A stretch of 64,000 nucleotides of DNA from Celeribacter persicus (GTDB lineage: Bacteria; Pseudomonadota; Alphaproteobacteria; Rhodobacterales; Rhodobacteraceae), in contig NZ_QAOH01000012.1 of NCBI RefSeq assembly GCF_003050785.1, positions 49,396 to 113,395 of the forward strand, given 5' to 3'. The notes beneath the pieces were generated by a model. The model searched no databases. It was not told the DNA's origin and worked only from the letters and a program-made list of their open reading frames with translations. A program made the translations under genes and the position numbers. This document shows positions 53,143 through 64,000 of the stretch, in pieces; positions within the stretch are counted from its first letter, which is position 1; every line of letters begins with the position of its first letter.

Positions 53143-55225
53143 TATAGGCCTCCAGCTCCAGCATCAGCGTCGTCTCACATCCGGCGAAAACGGTCGGCAA
53201 GGTGATCACCTTGCCGTCGATCTCCGGCCGCCCGGTGTCGATCCAGAGCCGCCAGCGCCGCCCTTCGGCGCATTCCGGCAGCTTGACCTCCACATCATGC
53301 CCCCGGTTGAAAATCAGGAACAATGCCTCCTCACGCTGCGCATAGACCGGCGTGCCGGAGGCGATCCGCATCTCGACGCAAAGCGTCTTGAGATCCGGCG
53401 CGCCCCAGTCCTCGTCCCGCATCGGCCGCCCGTCGGCGCGCCACCAGAACAGGTCCTCAAGCCCGTCGACGATGCGTTCACGGGCATGCAAAAAGCGTTT
53501 CTGCCGCAGGATCGGGTGCTCGCGCCGGAAGGCGATCAGGCGGCGTACGAAATCGAGGAAATCCTCGTCATAGTCCGACCAGTCGAGCCAACCGATTTCA
53601 TTGTCCTGACAATAGGCGTTGTTATTGCCCCATTGCGTGTTGCCGATCTCGTCCCCGGCCAAAAGCATCGGCGTGCCCTGCGAAAACAACACCGTAGCCA
53701 GAAGGTTGCGCCGACGTTTCGTGCGCGCGGCAAGGATTTTCGGATCCTCGGTCGGCCCTTCGACCCCCATGTTGTCGGAGGCGTTGTCATTATGGCCATC
53801 GCGGTTGCCCTCGCCATTGGCCTCGTTGTGTTTCTGGGTGTAGCTCACAACATCCATAAGGGTGAAGCCATCATGGGCCGTGACGAAATTGACCGAGGTC
53901 GTCGCCGGACGCCCGGAATGGTCGAATTGCAGTGCCGAGCCGGTGATCCGGTCGGCAAGCACCGCGACGTGTCCCGCATCGCCACGCCAGAAGCGCCGGA
54001 TGCCGTCCCGGAACTTGTCGTTCCACTCAAGGAAGGGCGGCGGGAAGCCTCCGACGCGGTAGCCACCGGGGCCGATGTCCCAAGGCTCGGCGATGAGTTT
54101 CACGCGGGTCAGCACCGGGTCCTGACGGATCGCGTCAAAGAAACTTGCACCCCGGTCGAACCCCGTGGGTGTACGCCCCAAAGTGGTGCAAAGGTCAAAG
54201 CGGAAGCCGTCGACATGCATCTCCTCGACCCAGTACCGCAAACTGTCGAGCACCATGCGCAGCACCATCGGATGGTCGATGTTGAGCGTGTTGCCAGTGC
54301 CGGTGTCGTTGATGTAATAGCGCGGGTCTTCCGCCAGACGGTAATAACTGCGGTTATCGAGCCCCCGGAACGACAAGGTCGGGCCAAGTTCGTTGCCCTC
54401 GCAGGAGTGGTTGTAGACCACATCCATGATGACCTCGATCCCGGCGGAATGCAGACGCGCGACCATATGCTGGAACTCGGCGATCTGATCATGGGCGAGG
54501 TAACGCGGATCGGGCGCGAAGAACCCGAGCGTCTGATACCCCCAATAGTTCACCAGCCCCTTCTCGACCAGAAACCGGTCATTGAGAAAGGCTTGCACGG
54601 GCAGAAGTTCGATCGCGGTGATGCCGAGTTTCACGAGGTGATCGAGGATCGCGTCGGAGGCGAGGCCGAGGAATTTTCCCTTGTGCTGCACATCGGGGTG
54701 CAGTTGGGTCATACCCTTCACATGGGCCTCATAGATCACCGTCTGCGAGGTCGGACGGCGCGGCGGCTTGTCCCGGCCCCAGGCGAAAAGCACATCCTCG
54801 ACCACACAGCGCGGCATGTAGCGCGCAGAGTCGCGCCGGTCGAAAGACAGGTCCACATCCGCATGACCGACCCGGTAGCCCATCAGCGCATCGTGCCATT
54901 CCGGATGGCGCGTCAGGCGCTTGGCATAGGGGTCGAGCAGAAGCTTGTTGTAATTGAACCGATGCCCCTCATGCGGCGCATAGGGACCATCGGCGCGCAG
55001 ACCGTACATCTGACCGGGCCGCAATCCCGGCACATAACCGTGCCAGACATCGCCGTCGCGCTCCGGCAGGTCGATGCGATGCGTCTCCGTGCGCCCGTCC
55101 GGAGAAAAGAGACAGAGCGTGATCCGGCGGGCATGTTCGGAAAACACCGCGAAATTGACGCCTTCGCCATCAAACGTGGCCCCGAGGGGCGCGGCGTGAC
55201 CGCCAAGGATCGTCATGGAACTCAT
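53135..55225 (-). CDS. glgX: glycogen debranching enzyme (GH13, isoamylase-type)
   Basis: The protein has 696 residues. An N-terminal CBM48-like domain (LGATFDGEGVNFAVFSEHARRITLCLF) precedes the GH13 barrel: MDVVYNHSCEGNELGPT, MHVDGFRFDLCTTLG (nucleophile Asp), VKLIAEPWDIG (acid Glu) and FVTAHDGFTLMDVVSY (Asp). It removes the short side chains left by phosphorylase on glycogen. It overlaps glgA by 4 bp and malQ by 8 bp. Confidence 0.96.
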
Positions 55226-56706
55226 GCTTGCGCGTCCGTCTCACTCTGCCCGGGTTTTGCGCCGACCATCTCCTTGAACAGATCGGCATAAGCCGCCGCA
55301 GACGTGTCCCAGCCCACCGGCTGCGCCATGGCGTTCTTCATCATCTGATGCCAGATCTTCGGCTTGGCATAGAGATCGCACATCCGATGGATCGCAACTT
55401 CCAGCGCCGCCGTGGTGATCGGAGTAAACTGCAACCCCGTCGCCACTCCAGCAGAGAGCGCCGCCGGATTGGCCTGGATCACCGTATCGGCAAGACCGCC
55501 TGTGAGCGACACCAGCGGGATCGTGCCGAAGCGCAGCCCGTAAAGCTGGGTCAGACCGCAGGGCTCGAAGCGCGAAGGCACAAGGATCGCATCGCCGCCT
55601 TCGATCAGACGGCGGGCAAAGGCCTCGTCGTAACCGATCCGCACGGCAACATCTGCGTATTTCAGCGCGGCATCGCGGAAGGCACTCTCGAAATAGCCCT
55701 CCCCCGAGCCTAAAAGCGCCAGTTGCCCGCCGCGTCGGATCAGCGTCGGCAGCGCTTCGAGCAGCAGATCGAAGCCCTTCTGCCCGGTCAGACGCGAAAT
55801 CACGACACACAAAGGCCCGTCACTGTCCGGCAGGTGCAGTTCCTCGCGCAGTGCCGCCTTGAATTTCTCTTTGCCCTTGGGCGATTTGTACGACGGTTTC
55901 CAGAGATCGAGGTCGATGCCGTTGAGGATGCCGGTAAAATCCGCACCACGCGCGGCAAGAACGCCCTCCATCCCCATGCCGAACGCCCCGTCCATCAGTT
56001 CGCGCGCATAGGTGGGAGAGACGGTCGAGACCTTGGTCGAGGCCATGATCCCCGCCTTGAGCGTCGAGACCTGCCCCCAGTATTCGAACCCGCTCTGTGT
56101 AAAGCCCTGCGGCGGCAGGCCGAGGGTCTGCACCATATCGGGACCGTAACAGCCCTGAAACGCGATATTGTGGATGGTCATCAGGGTCTTGACCCGCTCC
56201 GCCGCCCCCAGTTCGCGCAGGTACACGGGCGTCAGCCCCGCCTGCCAGTCATGCAGGTGCAGCGCGTCGGGGAACCACTGTTCGATGCCATGCGCGGCGA
56301 TCATCGCAGCGGCCAGAGACAGCGCCGCAAAGCGCTGCGGGTTGTCCCACCAGTCATGCCCGTCGGGACCGTTATAGGGCTTGCCATCACGGTCGAAAAG
56401 ATGCGGCGCGTCGAGGATATAGAGCGGTGTCGCCTGTTTGCCCTCGCCCAGCGTCCCGCGCCGGATGCGGGCGAAACCCCCGAACAGGTCCCAGACCTCG
56501 AACACGGTTTCGGCCTCGGGTTGCGCCGCGAGCACCTGACGGTAGCCGGGCAGAAGGGTGCGCATCTCGACCCCGTGCGGGATCAGAGCGGACGGAAGAG
56601 AGCCTGCCACATCGGCAAGCCCCCCGGTCTTGATCAAAGGCACACATTCCGAGGTGACCGACAGAACCTTGATCGGCGCCTCGGCCTTCACAGCCGCAGC
56701 ACTCAT
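55222..56706 (-). CDS. glgA: glycogen synthase (ADP-glucose, GT5)
   Basis: The protein has 494 residues starting [24 protein letters not shown]; the ATG overlaps the glgC stop (ATGA). The ADP-glucose-binding [13 protein letters not shown] motif is near the N-terminus and the GT5 C-terminal [30 protein letters not shown] is intact. It elongates alpha-1,4-glucan from ADP-glucose supplied by GlgC. Coupling of glgC and glgA is typical of these operons. Confidence 0.96.
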   Translation of the reverse strand: MSAAAVKAEAPIKVLSVTSECVPLIKTGGLADVAGSLPSALIPHGVEMRTLLPGYRQVLAAQPEAETVFEVWDLFGGFARIRRGTLGEGKQATPLYILDAPHLFDRDGKPYNGPDGHDWWDNPQRFAALSLAAAMIAAHGIEQWFPDALHLHDWQAGLTPVYLRELGAAERVKTLMTIHNIAFQGCYGPDMVQTLGLPPQGFTQSGFEYWGQVSTLKAGIMASTKVSTVSPTYARELMDGAFGMGMEGVLAARGADFTGILNGIDLDLWKPSYKSPKGKEKFKAALREELHLPDSDGPLCVVISRLTGQKGFDLLLEALPTLIRRGGQLALLGSGEGYFESAFRDAALKYADVAVRIGYDEAFARRLIEGGDAILVPSRFEPCGLTQLYGLRFGTIPLVSLTGGLADTVIQANPAALSAGVATGLQFTPITTAALEVAIHRMCDLYAKPKIWHQMMKNAMAQPVGWDTSAAAYADLFKEMVGAKPGQSETDAQA

Positions 56707-57965
56707 AATCCCTGCGCCCTCCGGTCGAGCATTTCCTGGGTGATCAGCGTCACACCGCCCGCAGAGACACGGAACCATTTGGCATCGACCTCCGGGTCCT
56801 CGCCGACGACAAGCCCCTCGGGCACCTGCACGCCGCGGTCGATCACCACATTTTTCAACCGGCAGTGCCGGGCGATATTGGCCTTTGGCAGTACCACCGC
56901 GCGTTCGAGCGAGGAATAGGAATTGGTCATCACATGGGTGAACAGCAGGCTCTCACGAATTTCCGTCCCCGAAATGATGCAGCCGCCCGACACCATGGAA
57001 CTCACTGCGGAGCCGCGCCGGTCGGGTCTATCGTGAATGAATTTCGCGGGCGGCGTCAGTTCCGAATAGGTCCAGATCGGCCACTCGCGGTCCCAGAGAT
57101 CAAGCTCCGGTGTGAAATCCGTCAGGTCGATATTGGCCTTCCAATACGCGTCAATGGTGCCCACATCGCGCCAATAGGCCTCGGCGTCTGGGTGGCGCAC
57201 GCAACTGTCGGTGAAACGATGCGCCTGGGCCTTGCCCAGTTTCACAAGCTCCGGGATCAGATCGTTGCCGAAATCGTGAGACGAGTTCGGGTCTTCCATA
57301 TCTTCGAGCAGGCGCTCGCGCAGGAACTTCCAGTTGAAGACATAAATACCCATGGAGGCCAGCGATTTGGTCGGCTCGCCGGGGATGGCGGGCGGATCTG
57401 AGGGCTTTTCGAGGAAAGAGGTGATGCGGTCGGTCGCATCGACCCCCATCACGCCAAAGGCCGTCGCCTCCTTGCGGTCCACGGTCAGACAGCCGATGGT
57501 GACATCCGCATGGGTGTCGACATGCTGGCGGATCATCACCTCGTAATCCATCTTGTAGATGTGATCGCCCGCAAGGATCAGAATGTAATCCACGTCGTAG
57601 CTGTCGATGATGTCGATGTTCTGCGCCACGGCGTCGGCGGTACCGCGATACCAGGTGCTTTCCTCATAGCGCTGAGACGCAGGAAGGATATCGAGAAACT
57701 CGTTGCGCTCGGCCCGAAAGAAGGTCCAGCCACGCTGAATATGGCGGATCAGGGAGTGCGCCTTGTACTGCGTCGCGATCGCCATCTTGCGGATGCCGGA
57801 GTTCAGCGCGTTCGAGAGGGCGAAATCGACGATCCGGTTCTTGCCACCGAAATAGACGGCCGGTTTCACCCGATCATTGGTCAATTCCTTGAGCCGCGAG
57901 CCGCGCCCGCCAGCCAGAACGAAGGCCATAGTGCGCGGTGCCAGCCTGTTCCTCGTATGTGGCAT
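56703..57965 (-). CDS. glgC: glucose-1-phosphate adenylyltransferase
   Basis: The protein has 420 residues starting [11 protein letters not shown], with AGGA six bases upstream of the ATG. The nucleotide-binding motif [27 protein letters not shown] and the [15 protein letters not shown] motif are intact, followed by a C-terminal beta-helix ([37 protein letters not shown]). It makes ADP-glucose, the committed and allosterically regulated step of glycogen synthesis. It is 59 bp downstream of glgB. Confidence 0.97.
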   Translation of the reverse strand: MPHTRNRLAPRTMAFVLAGGRGSRLKELTNDRVKPAVYFGGKNRIVDFALSNALNSGIRKMAIATQYKAHSLIRHIQRGWTFFRAERNEFLDILPASQRYEESTWYRGTADAVAQNIDIIDSYDVDYILILAGDHIYKMDYEVMIRQHVDTHADVTIGCLTVDRKEATAFGVMGVDATDRITSFLEKPSDPPAIPGEPTKSLASMGIYVFNWKFLRERLLEDMEDPNSSHDFGNDLIPELVKLGKAQAHRFTDSCVRHPDAEAYWRDVGTIDAYWKANIDLTDFTPELDLWDREWPIWTYSELTPPAKFIHDRPDRRGSAVSSMVSGGCIISGTEIRESLLFTHVMTNSYSSLERAVVLPKANIARHCRLKNVVIDRGVQVPEGLVVGEDPEVDAKWFRVSAGGVTLITQEMLDRRAQGL

Positions 57966-58024
57966 GTCTATCCTCTCTCCTGCGTTTCCTGACGGCCCTG
58001 CTATGCGACAAGCCGTTCCTCCGA

Positions 58025-60217
58025 TCACGCGTCGTCTTTAATAAAAATCATGGTCGAAAGCGGCGGCAGGGTGATCACGGCTGCCGCGGGTTGCCCCTGC
58101 CAGGCATCCGCCTTGGCGAGAGCGCTGCCCATGTTGCCGCGGCCACCGCCACCATAACATTCCGCATCACTGTTCAACGCTTCGATCCACCGGCCTTCCG
58201 AGGGGAAACCAAGTTTGTAGCTCATGCGCTCCACCGGGGTGAAGTTGCAGACTACAACCACCTCCGGGTCGCCCGGCTGGCCGCGGCGTACCCAGGCATA
58301 GACCGAATCCTCGGCATCGTTGGCCTCGATCCACTGGAACCCGTCGCCCTCGCAATCCTTGGCGTAAAGCGCCGGGGTCTCGCGATAGAGCATGTTGAGA
58401 TCGCGCACGAGGTGCTGAACGCCTTCATGCATGTGATACACGAGACAGGACCAGTCGATCTCCTTTTCATGGTTCCATTCCTGCCATTGAGCGAATTCCT
58501 GCCCCATGAACAGCAGTTTCTTGCCGGGGTGCCCCCACATGAAACCGTAATAGGCCCGCAGATTGGCAAATTTCTCCCATTCGTTGCCCGGCATTTTCGA
58601 CAACATCGAGCGTTTGCCGTGCACCACTTCGTCATGGCTGATCGGCAGGATGAAATTTTCCGAGAAGGCGTAGTGGATGCCGAAAGTCATCTGGTGATGG
58701 TGGTATTTGCGGTGGATCGGCTCGCGGGACATGTAGTCCAGCGTGTCGTTCATCCAGCCCATGTTCCACTTGAAACCGAAACCGAGCCCGCCCGCGTCGA
58801 CCGGTGCGGAAACCCCGGCATAGGCCGTGCTTTCCTCGGCCACGGTCATCACGCCCGGCACCTCGCCATAGGCCAGCGTGTTCATGGCCTGAAGCATCGA
58901 AATCGCTTCGAGATTTTCGCGCCCGCCCATGACGTTCGGAATCCACTGACCTTCCTCGCGCGAATAATCGCGATAGATCATGGAGGCCACCGCATCCACG
59001 CGCAGCCCGTCGACGTGATATTCCTCAAGCCAGTAGAGCGCGTTGGAAGTCAGGAAATTGGCGACCTCGGTGCGACCGTAATTGTAGATCAGCGTGTTCC
59101 AGTCCTGATGGAAGCCTTCGCGCGGGTCGGCATGTTCGTAAAGCGCCGTACCGTCGAAATGCGCAAGCCCATGACTGTCGGTCGGGAAATGCCCCGGCAC
59201 CCAGTCGACCAGTACGCCAAGCCCCGCCTTGTGCGCCGCATTCACCAGATCGCGGAACTCATGCGGCGGCCCGAAACGGATGGTCGGCGCGAAGAGACCG
59301 ACCGGCTGATAGCCCCAGGAGCCGTCGAACGGATATTCCGAAATCGGCATCAGTTCGATATGGGTAAAGCCCATCTGCTTGACGTAATCCACCAGTTCGA
59401 CGGCAGCTTCCTTGTAGGAGATGGGACGCCCGCCTTCCTTATGGCGCCAAGAGCCGAGTTGCACCTCGTAGATCGAGATCGGCTGATCGCGGCCCTGCAA
59501 TTTCTGGCGGGTCTCGATCCACGCCTTGTCGGACCAGCCATAGCCCGAAATGTCGCGCACCACGGAGGCGGTTTCCGGCGGGTGTTGAGAGCCAAAGCCG
59601 ACCGGGTCGGCCTTGAGCCGGATGTCGCCATAGGCACCCATCACCTCGAATTTATAGGCCGTGCCCTCGCCGAGCTGCGGCATGAAAATTTCCCAGACGC
59701 CTGTCGCGCCACGACGGCGCATGACATGACGCCGCCCGTCCCAAGCATTGAAATCGCCCACCAGAGACACGCGCCGCGCGTTCGGGGCCCAGACCGCGAA
59801 ATGCGTGCCCTGGGTGCCCTCGTGCTCCATCACATGCGCACCGAGCGCTTTCCAGATGTGGTGATGCGTGCCCTCACCCAAGAGGTATTCGTCGATCTCG
59901 CCCAGCACCGGCCCGAACCGATAAGCGTCATCGACCTTCCAGACCTCTTGGCCCTGCTTGCCTTCGAGCAGATAGGGTTTAGTTCCCGCGACCTTGCCGT
60001 GGAACAGCCCCTTGAAGCCTTCGACCCGACCGAGCGGATAGCGCTTGCCGCCGGAGAGCGCCGTCATCGTCTCCGCACCGGGATCGAACACGGTGACATG
60101 ACGCACCCGACCGATCTTGTGCGGCCCCAGAATGGCGAAAGGATCGTCATAGCGCCCCTCGCAGATCTGGGTCAGCACCTTGGGGTCTGCGAAGTCGTTC
60201 TCAATCAGCGGGGACAT
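58025..60217 (-). CDS. glgB: 1,4-alpha-glucan branching enzyme (GH13)
   Basis: The protein has 730 residues, the usual GlgB length with an N1 and a CBM48 domain before the barrel (about 1-220). Catalytic segments: [22 protein letters not shown] (nucleophile), [16 protein letters not shown] (acid) and [17 protein letters not shown] (Asp). The branch-specific [19 protein letters not shown] is also present. It introduces alpha-1,6 branches into glycogen. It lies 63 bp after glgP and starts the synthesis half of the operon. Confidence 0.97.
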   Translation of the reverse strand: MSPLIENDFADPKVLTQICEGRYDDPFAILGPHKIGRVRHVTVFDPGAETMTALSGGKRYPLGRVEGFKGLFHGKVAGTKPYLLEGKQGQEVWKVDDAYRFGPVLGEIDEYLLGEGTHHHIWKALGAHVMEHEGTQGTHFAVWAPNARRVSLVGDFNAWDGRRHVMRRRGATGVWEIFMPQLGEGTAYKFEVMGAYGDIRLKADPVGFGSQHPPETASVVRDISGYGWSDKAWIETRQKLQGRDQPISIYEVQLGSWRHKEGGRPISYKEAAVELVDYVKQMGFTHIELMPISEYPFDGSWGYQPVGLFAPTIRFGPPHEFRDLVNAAHKAGLGVLVDWVPGHFPTDSHGLAHFDGTALYEHADPREGFHQDWNTLIYNYGRTEVANFLTSNALYWLEEYHVDGLRVDAVASMIYRDYSREEGQWIPNVMGGRENLEAISMLQAMNTLAYGEVPGVMTVAEESTAYAGVSAPVDAGGLGFGFKWNMGWMNDTLDYMSREPIHRKYHHHQMTFGIHYAFSENFILPISHDEVVHGKRSMLSKMPGNEWEKFANLRAYYGFMWGHPGKKLLFMGQEFAQWQEWNHEKEIDWSCLVYHMHEGVQHLVRDLNMLYRETPALYAKDCEGDGFQWIEANDAEDSVYAWVRRGQPGDPEVVVVCNFTPVERMSYKLGFPSEGRWIEALNSDAECYGGGGRGNMGSALAKADAWQGQPAAAVITLPPLSTMIFIKDDA

Positions 60218-60280
60218 ATGCGATTTCCTTTGGTTAGGGCGAGCTTAGGAGATTCTCAGGCCTGATCAACTCTTTGATTT

Positions 60281-62671
60281 TTAGGCAAGAAGACTCTCAG
60301 CTCCCCAAATATCGCACATGTAACCGCGAATTGTGCGATCAGAGGAGAACCACCCCGACCGCGCCACGTTCAAAGCCGCCATCTCGGCCCATTTCTCCGG
60401 GTTCCGATAGGCCTCGTCCACCTCGCGTTGGGCGCGCCAGTAGTCGGAGAAATCCGAACAGACCAGGAAATAATCAGACCAGGTCAAATTGTCAGCGATA
60501 TGCGTATAGCGACCCGGATCTTCGGGGCTGAACGTGCCGTCGCGCAGGGCGTTCAGAGCCCGTGCGAGGCGCGGATCGGCGTTGATCGCCTGTTGCGCGT
60601 GATCGTGAATCATCCGGCGCTGCATCACCTCGTCGGCAAGCATGCCGAAAAGGAAGAAGTTCTCCGGGCCCACGCGTTCGCGAATTTCCACATTGGCCCC
60701 GTCGAGCGTGCCGACGGTGAGCGCACCGTTGAGGGCGAATTTCATGTTGCCGGTGCCGGAGGCCTCCTTGCCCGCCGTCGATATCTGCTCCGACAGGTCC
60801 GCCGCCGGGATCAGCCGCTCAGCGAGCGTGACGTTGTAGTTCGGCAGGAAAATGACCTGAAGATAATCGCGCGTCGCCGCATCCGCGTTCACCAGTTTGG
60901 CAACATCATTGATCAGCCGGATGATGTCTTTCGCGAAATGATAACCCTGCGCCGCCTTGCCCGCGAAAATCTTGACCCGTGGCGTCCAGTCACCGTTCGG
61001 GTTGTCCTTGATCTCCTGCCAGTGCGCGATGGCTTCGAGGATGTTGAGGTGCTGACGCTTGTATTCGTGCATGCGCTTGATCTGCACATCGAACATCGCC
61101 TCGGTGTTGAGCTTCACCCCATGGGTCTGGGCCACATAGCTCGCAAGCGCCTGCTTGTTGTCCGATTTGACCGTTTCGAACCGTTCGATCCAAGCCTTGT
61201 CCCCGATCAAGGGCTCCAGCCTTTCGAGTTGTTCGAGATCGTCCACCCAGCCCTCGCCAATGGTGTCGGTGATCAGGCGCGACAACCCCGGGTTGCAACT
61301 GTGCAGCCAGCGGCGCGGCGTCACCCCGTTTGTCTCGTTGACGATGCGATCCGGGTGCAGCTCATGCAATTCCCTGAATACGGTCTTCTTCATCAGATCC
61401 GTGTGCAGCGCAGAGACACCGTTCACCCGGTTGGCAACGATGAACGACAGCTCGCCCATTTTCACCTGCCCGTCGGAGCGGGCCGAAAGCGTGCGGTGCG
61501 GGTGCGCCTTGTAATGCGCGTCATCAATCCGGTCGATGATCTGGAGATGCCGCGGCAGCAGACGTCCGAACAGACGTTCGTCCCAACGCTCCAGCGCTTC
61601 GGGCAGAAGCGTGTGGTTGGTGTAGTTCATACAACCATGCACGATCTCCAGCGCGTCCTCAAAGGACAGACCGCGCTCGTCATGCAGAATACGCAACATC
61701 TCCGGGCCCGCAATCGCCGGGTGGGTGTCGTTGAGCTGAATGGCAACCTTTTTCGGCAGCATGCGAATGTCGTCATGCTGGCTGTCGAAGCGGCGCAGGA
61801 TGTCGCGGATCGAGGCGGCGGAGAAGAAGAACTCCTGCTTGAGGCGCAGCTCCTTGCCAGCCTCGTTACTGTCCTCCGGATAGAGCACGCGAGAAATGGT
61901 GCGCGCCAGCGCCTCATGCTCGGCGGCGGCGGCGAAATCACCGGCATTGAACAGGCCGAGATCGAACGGGTCCACCGCACGCCCCGCCCAGAGCCTGAGC
62001 GTGTTGGCCCATTTGCCCTGCCAACCGATGATCGGCGTGTCGAACGCCTCCGCCTGAATAAGCTCCGCCGGACGCCAGAGCGTCTTGCCGTTCTCATAGA
62101 TCACATCGCCGCCGAAGCCGAGGGTAAAGCGCACTTCCGGGCGCTCGAATTCCCAAGGGTGCGGCTCCTGCAACCAGGTCTCCGGGCTTTCCACCTGGCG
62201 ACCGTCGACGAAGCTCTGTTTGAACAGCCCGTTCTCGTAACGGATACCGTAGCCCATGGCCGGACAACCGATGGTCGAGAGACTGTCGAGGAAACAGGCC
62301 GCGAGACGCCCAAGCCCGCCATTGCCCAGTGCCGCATCCGGTTCATCGTTCAGAATGGTGCGCATGTCCATGCCGAAATGGTCGAGCGCTTCCTTCACCT
62401 CTTCGACCATATCGAGATTGAAGATACCGTCTTCGAGCAGGCGTCCGATCAGGAATTCCATCGACAGGTAATAGACACGCTTGCCGTCCTGTTCATAGGT
62501 CTTGCGCGTAGAGGCCACCCAATGATCCACCATCCGGTCGCGGATCGCGTGGGACAGCGCCATACGCCAGTCGAAAAACTGCGCATGCTCCGGGTCTTTC
62601 CCCATTGTATAGGTGAGATGCTTGAGGAGGGCATCGCGGAACTCGGAGGATGTGCGGGCTTTTCGCGGCAT
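60281..62671 (-). CDS. glgP: glycogen/maltodextrin phosphorylase (GT35)
   Basis: The protein has 796 residues. The PLP-binding region EASGTGNMKFALNGALTVGTLDGANVEI with its Lys is intact, as are the N-terminal LGNGGLGRLAACFLDSLSTIGCPAMGYGIRYENGLFKQ and IFAGKAAQGYHFAKDIIRLIN. AAGGTG lies before the ATG. It releases glucose-1-phosphate from chain ends, which Pgm at the end of the operon converts to glucose-6-phosphate. It is the first gene of the seven-gene glycogen operon. Confidence 0.97.
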   Translation of the reverse strand: MPRKARTSSEFRDALLKHLTYTMGKDPEHAQFFDWRMALSHAIRDRMVDHWVASTRKTYEQDGKRVYYLSMEFLIGRLLEDGIFNLDMVEEVKEALDHFGMDMRTILNDEPDAALGNGGLGRLAACFLDSLSTIGCPAMGYGIRYENGLFKQSFVDGRQVESPETWLQEPHPWEFERPEVRFTLGFGGDVIYENGKTLWRPAELIQAEAFDTPIIGWQGKWANTLRLWAGRAVDPFDLGLFNAGDFAAAAEHEALARTISRVLYPEDSNEAGKELRLKQEFFFSAASIRDILRRFDSQHDDIRMLPKKVAIQLNDTHPAIAGPEMLRILHDERGLSFEDALEIVHGCMNYTNHTLLPEALERWDERLFGRLLPRHLQIIDRIDDAHYKAHPHRTLSARSDGQVKMGELSFIVANRVNGVSALHTDLMKKTVFRELHELHPDRIVNETNGVTPRRWLHSCNPGLSRLITDTIGEGWVDDLEQLERLEPLIGDKAWIERFETVKSDNKQALASYVAQTHGVKLNTEAMFDVQIKRMHEYKRQHLNILEAIAHWQEIKDNPNGDWTPRVKIFAGKAAQGYHFAKDIIRLINDVAKLVNADAATRDYLQVIFLPNYNVTLAERLIPAADLSEQISTAGKEASGTGNMKFALNGALTVGTLDGANVEIRERVGPENFFLFGMLADEVMQRRMIHDHAQQAINADPRLARALNALRDGTFSPEDPGRYTHIADNLTWSDYFLVCSDFSDYWRAQREVDEAYRNPEKWAEMAALNVARSGWFSSDRTIRGYMCDIWGAESLLA

Positions 62672-62937
62672 GTTTCACCTTATGCAAAGAGAAGAGGGTT
62701 TCGAACGTCAGACACAGGACCAATCGTTTATATTCAGCTAAAACTCTATTAATTCCTGTGACAAGGCACAGCCCCCGTTTTGTGGCTGCACCGCAGCATT
62801 CGTATCGCGAAACGCGCCAAACATGCCAGAGTTTTACGCAATTCCCTCTCATGAGTGTGATGGCCGCACACTCAGCCCTTCCTAAAACCCAAGCATGACA
62901 GTTTTGTGGAGCCAAGCGGTTTCCCGCCTGCCCTCCT

Positions 62938-63603
62938 TCAGGGCAAAGGGCTGATCCCGATCACCGGCCCGTGCAGTGCAATCAGCACGCCGTAAAGGAT
63001 GACCGCCACCCCGAGACGCAGCCCGGTCCCAACCGTGGGTGACAGCCGCAGCGGCACGGCCCGCGTTGCGCCCCAAAGACGCTCATAGTCCGCCCCCATT
63101 TCGCGCCGTTTGCGCCGGGTGATCATCCCCCCGCCCAAAAGCGCAAACCCCGCGAAAGCGCCGAACAGGATCGCATGCGCCAGATCGCCATTAACCAGCA
63201 GATGCGCCCCCGCCCAAAGCGTCAGCGCCAGCAACACAGGATGGCGTGTCAGCCGCACGATCCCCGGTTGCGACGGGTCGAAACGCTCATTGTGCGTACC
63301 GCCGAAGGAAAACGGATTGGGCCGCCCCAGCGTAAAGGCAAGGATCACACAGACCGCAAACATCACCGTGAGCGTGACATGGCGCAGCCAATCGGGTCCG
63401 CTCCAGAGCAGCACGACAGGCGCACGTCCGGCGGCCACGATCAACCATGCGAGCACCGCCACCGAGAGCGCCGAGTAGCCCCATGCAAACCCGCGCGCCC
63501 CGAACCGGGCCACCAACCAAGGCTTCACTGGCGGGCGCACCGGCAGCGCGTGCGACAGGAAGAAGACAAAACATGCAATGATGAAACCGCCCCAACCATG
63601 CAT
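62938..63603 (-). CDS. NnrU-family integral membrane protein
   Basis: The protein has 221 residues with about six hydrophobic segments. NnrU features are WGGFIIACFVFFLSHALPVRPPVKPWL at the start and IVRLTRHPVLLALTLWAGAHLLVNGDLAHAILFGAFAGFALLGGGMITRRK in the second half, also related to isoprenylcysteine methyltransferase-like membrane proteins. NnrU is associated with denitrification (nitric oxide metabolism) in Rhodobacter, but no nor or nir genes are in the window, so the specific role here is open. Confidence 0.88.
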   Translation of the reverse strand: MHGWGGFIIACFVFFLSHALPVRPPVKPWLVARFGARGFAWGYSALSVAVLAWLIVAAGRAPVVLLWSGPDWLRHVTLTVMFAVCVILAFTLGRPNPFSFGGTHNERFDPSQPGIVRLTRHPVLLALTLWAGAHLLVNGDLAHAILFGAFAGFALLGGGMITRRKRREMGADYERLWGATRAVPLRLSPTVGTGLRLGVAVILYGVLIALHGPVIGISPLP

Positions 63604-63904
63604 CGTTCAAAGCCCCTTCCACGCGATGTGCACCATTACCGCATCTCGCCGCCCACAAGCCCCCTTCATCCGCGACCGGGGGAGAAAAGCCCGGACCTGA
63701 ACCGGATCGGAAATCAGCCCGCGTCCCTTGCCTGTCCGCCCTTTTTAACAAAGCAGCGCGCAAATCCTAGTCGCCACGGACCACGACGGGCAGATCAGCG
63801 ACAATAACGTCACTCCGATGAGGCCTTGCAGCACTCCATCTGCACGATTGCAGCGCCCCCCGTTTGTCGCTACCCAGAAAGGGACGCAAAACGAGGACCC
63901 GATC
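63604..63904. promoter_or_regulatory. divergent intergenic region nnrU / mannose-1-phosphate guanylyltransferase
   Basis: No gene is supported in these 301 bases. The region must hold the divergent promoters. I see no strong palindrome or terminator in it. Confidence 0.5.
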
Positions 63905-64000
63905 ATGCTCACCCCAGTCATATTATGCGGCGGTTCCGGGACGCGGCTTTGGCCGTTGTCTCGGAGGTCCTATCCCAAGCAATTCGTGCCTTTGATGGGG
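63905..64000 (+). CDS. mannose-1-phosphate guanylyltransferase (3' partial)
   Basis: Only the first 32 codons are in the window. They read [20 protein letters not shown] and continue [12 protein letters not shown], the nucleotidyltransferase signature of ManC/CpsB/XanB-type enzymes that make GDP-mannose from mannose-1-phosphate and GTP. GAGGA lies seven bases before the ATG. The GDP-mannose would feed capsule, exopolysaccharide or LPS synthesis. Whether the protein also has the phosphomannose isomerase domain cannot be seen because the window ends. Confidence 0.9.
   Translation, partial: MLTPVILCGGSGTRLWPLSRRSYPKQFVPLMG

Noticed and set aside
57938..62752. Very long plus-strand frames (about 775 codons each) opposite glgB and glgP, and a similar one at 53297-55291
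   Set aside because: They are antisense to clearly conserved glycogen genes and arise from high-GC codon bias; low-complexity His/Arg-rich translations without any family or RBS.

Overview
The window looks like chromosome of a high-GC alphaproteobacterium, most likely the Rhodobacteraceae (roseobacter group). The reasons are the gene families and their arrangement: a MocR-type regulator with a taurine:pyruvate-type aminotransferase, PotFGHI-like polyamine uptake, an NMT1/THI5-type importer with creatininase, MntR/MntH, NnrU, and a compact glgP-glgB-glgC-glgA-glgX-malQ-pgm operon. Genus and species cannot be told from the sequence alone.

Layout: (1) 1-1639, a 5'-truncated GltD-like flavoprotein coupled to a ferritin-like di-iron protein. 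(2) 1652-9267, a minus-strand operon with a nitrate/cyanate/sulfonate-type ABC importer, OsmC, an acyl-CoA-dehydrogenase-like flavoenzyme, a two-domain rhodanese, cyanase and a ferredoxin-reductase-like flavoprotein, facing a tetR gene. It looks like uptake and breakdown of a cyano- or organosulfur compound. A perfect 28-bp tandem duplication at 9193-9250 puts the well-placed start of the ATPase gene out of frame. (3) 10368-12226, a small ribbon-helix-helix gene with a ParA-like ATPase, and a PHP-domain phosphoesterase. (4) 12269-21296, ridA facing a plus-strand operon with an NMT1/THI5-type ABC importer, a cytosine-deaminase-like amidohydrolase, an FAD oxidase, two flavodoxin-like reductases, a 2OG-Fe(II) dioxygenase and a creatininase, probably breakdown of an N-heterocycle. 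(5) 21352-27515, a polyamine-type ABC importer and a MocR regulator. (6) 27516-37086, an apparent insertion with lower GC by eye. It carries a RiPP-like cluster (candidate precursor, SPASM radical SAM, PqqD, flavoprotein, YcaO, TfuA) and an IS1111-group element nested inside a decayed IS5/IS427-type element. (7) 37087-42316, aldehyde dehydrogenase, aminotransferase and EutBC. (8) 42422-47615, a TetR-controlled RND pump. (9) 47697-49578, mntR/mntH with a recognisable MntR box. (10) 49631-62671, the glycogen operon. (11) 62938-64000, nnrU and the start of a mannose-1-phosphate guanylyltransferase gene.

The most interesting part is region 6. The RiPP-like genes are translationally coupled (overlaps of 1 to 4 bases) and combine a SPASM radical SAM enzyme, a PqqD recognition protein, a flavoprotein and a YcaO/TfuA pair, a combination I cannot assign to a described class. 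The candidate precursor lies directly against the end of the IS element and ends in a Cys-Met-Cys/Gly-Ser-rich tail. The insertion separates the MocR gene from the aldehyde dehydrogenase/aminotransferase genes, yet the same direct-repeat operator (TAGAGCCAGA with a second copy 22 bp on) lies both upstream of mocR and between the two enzyme genes. This suggests the flanks were once one amine-utilisation locus.
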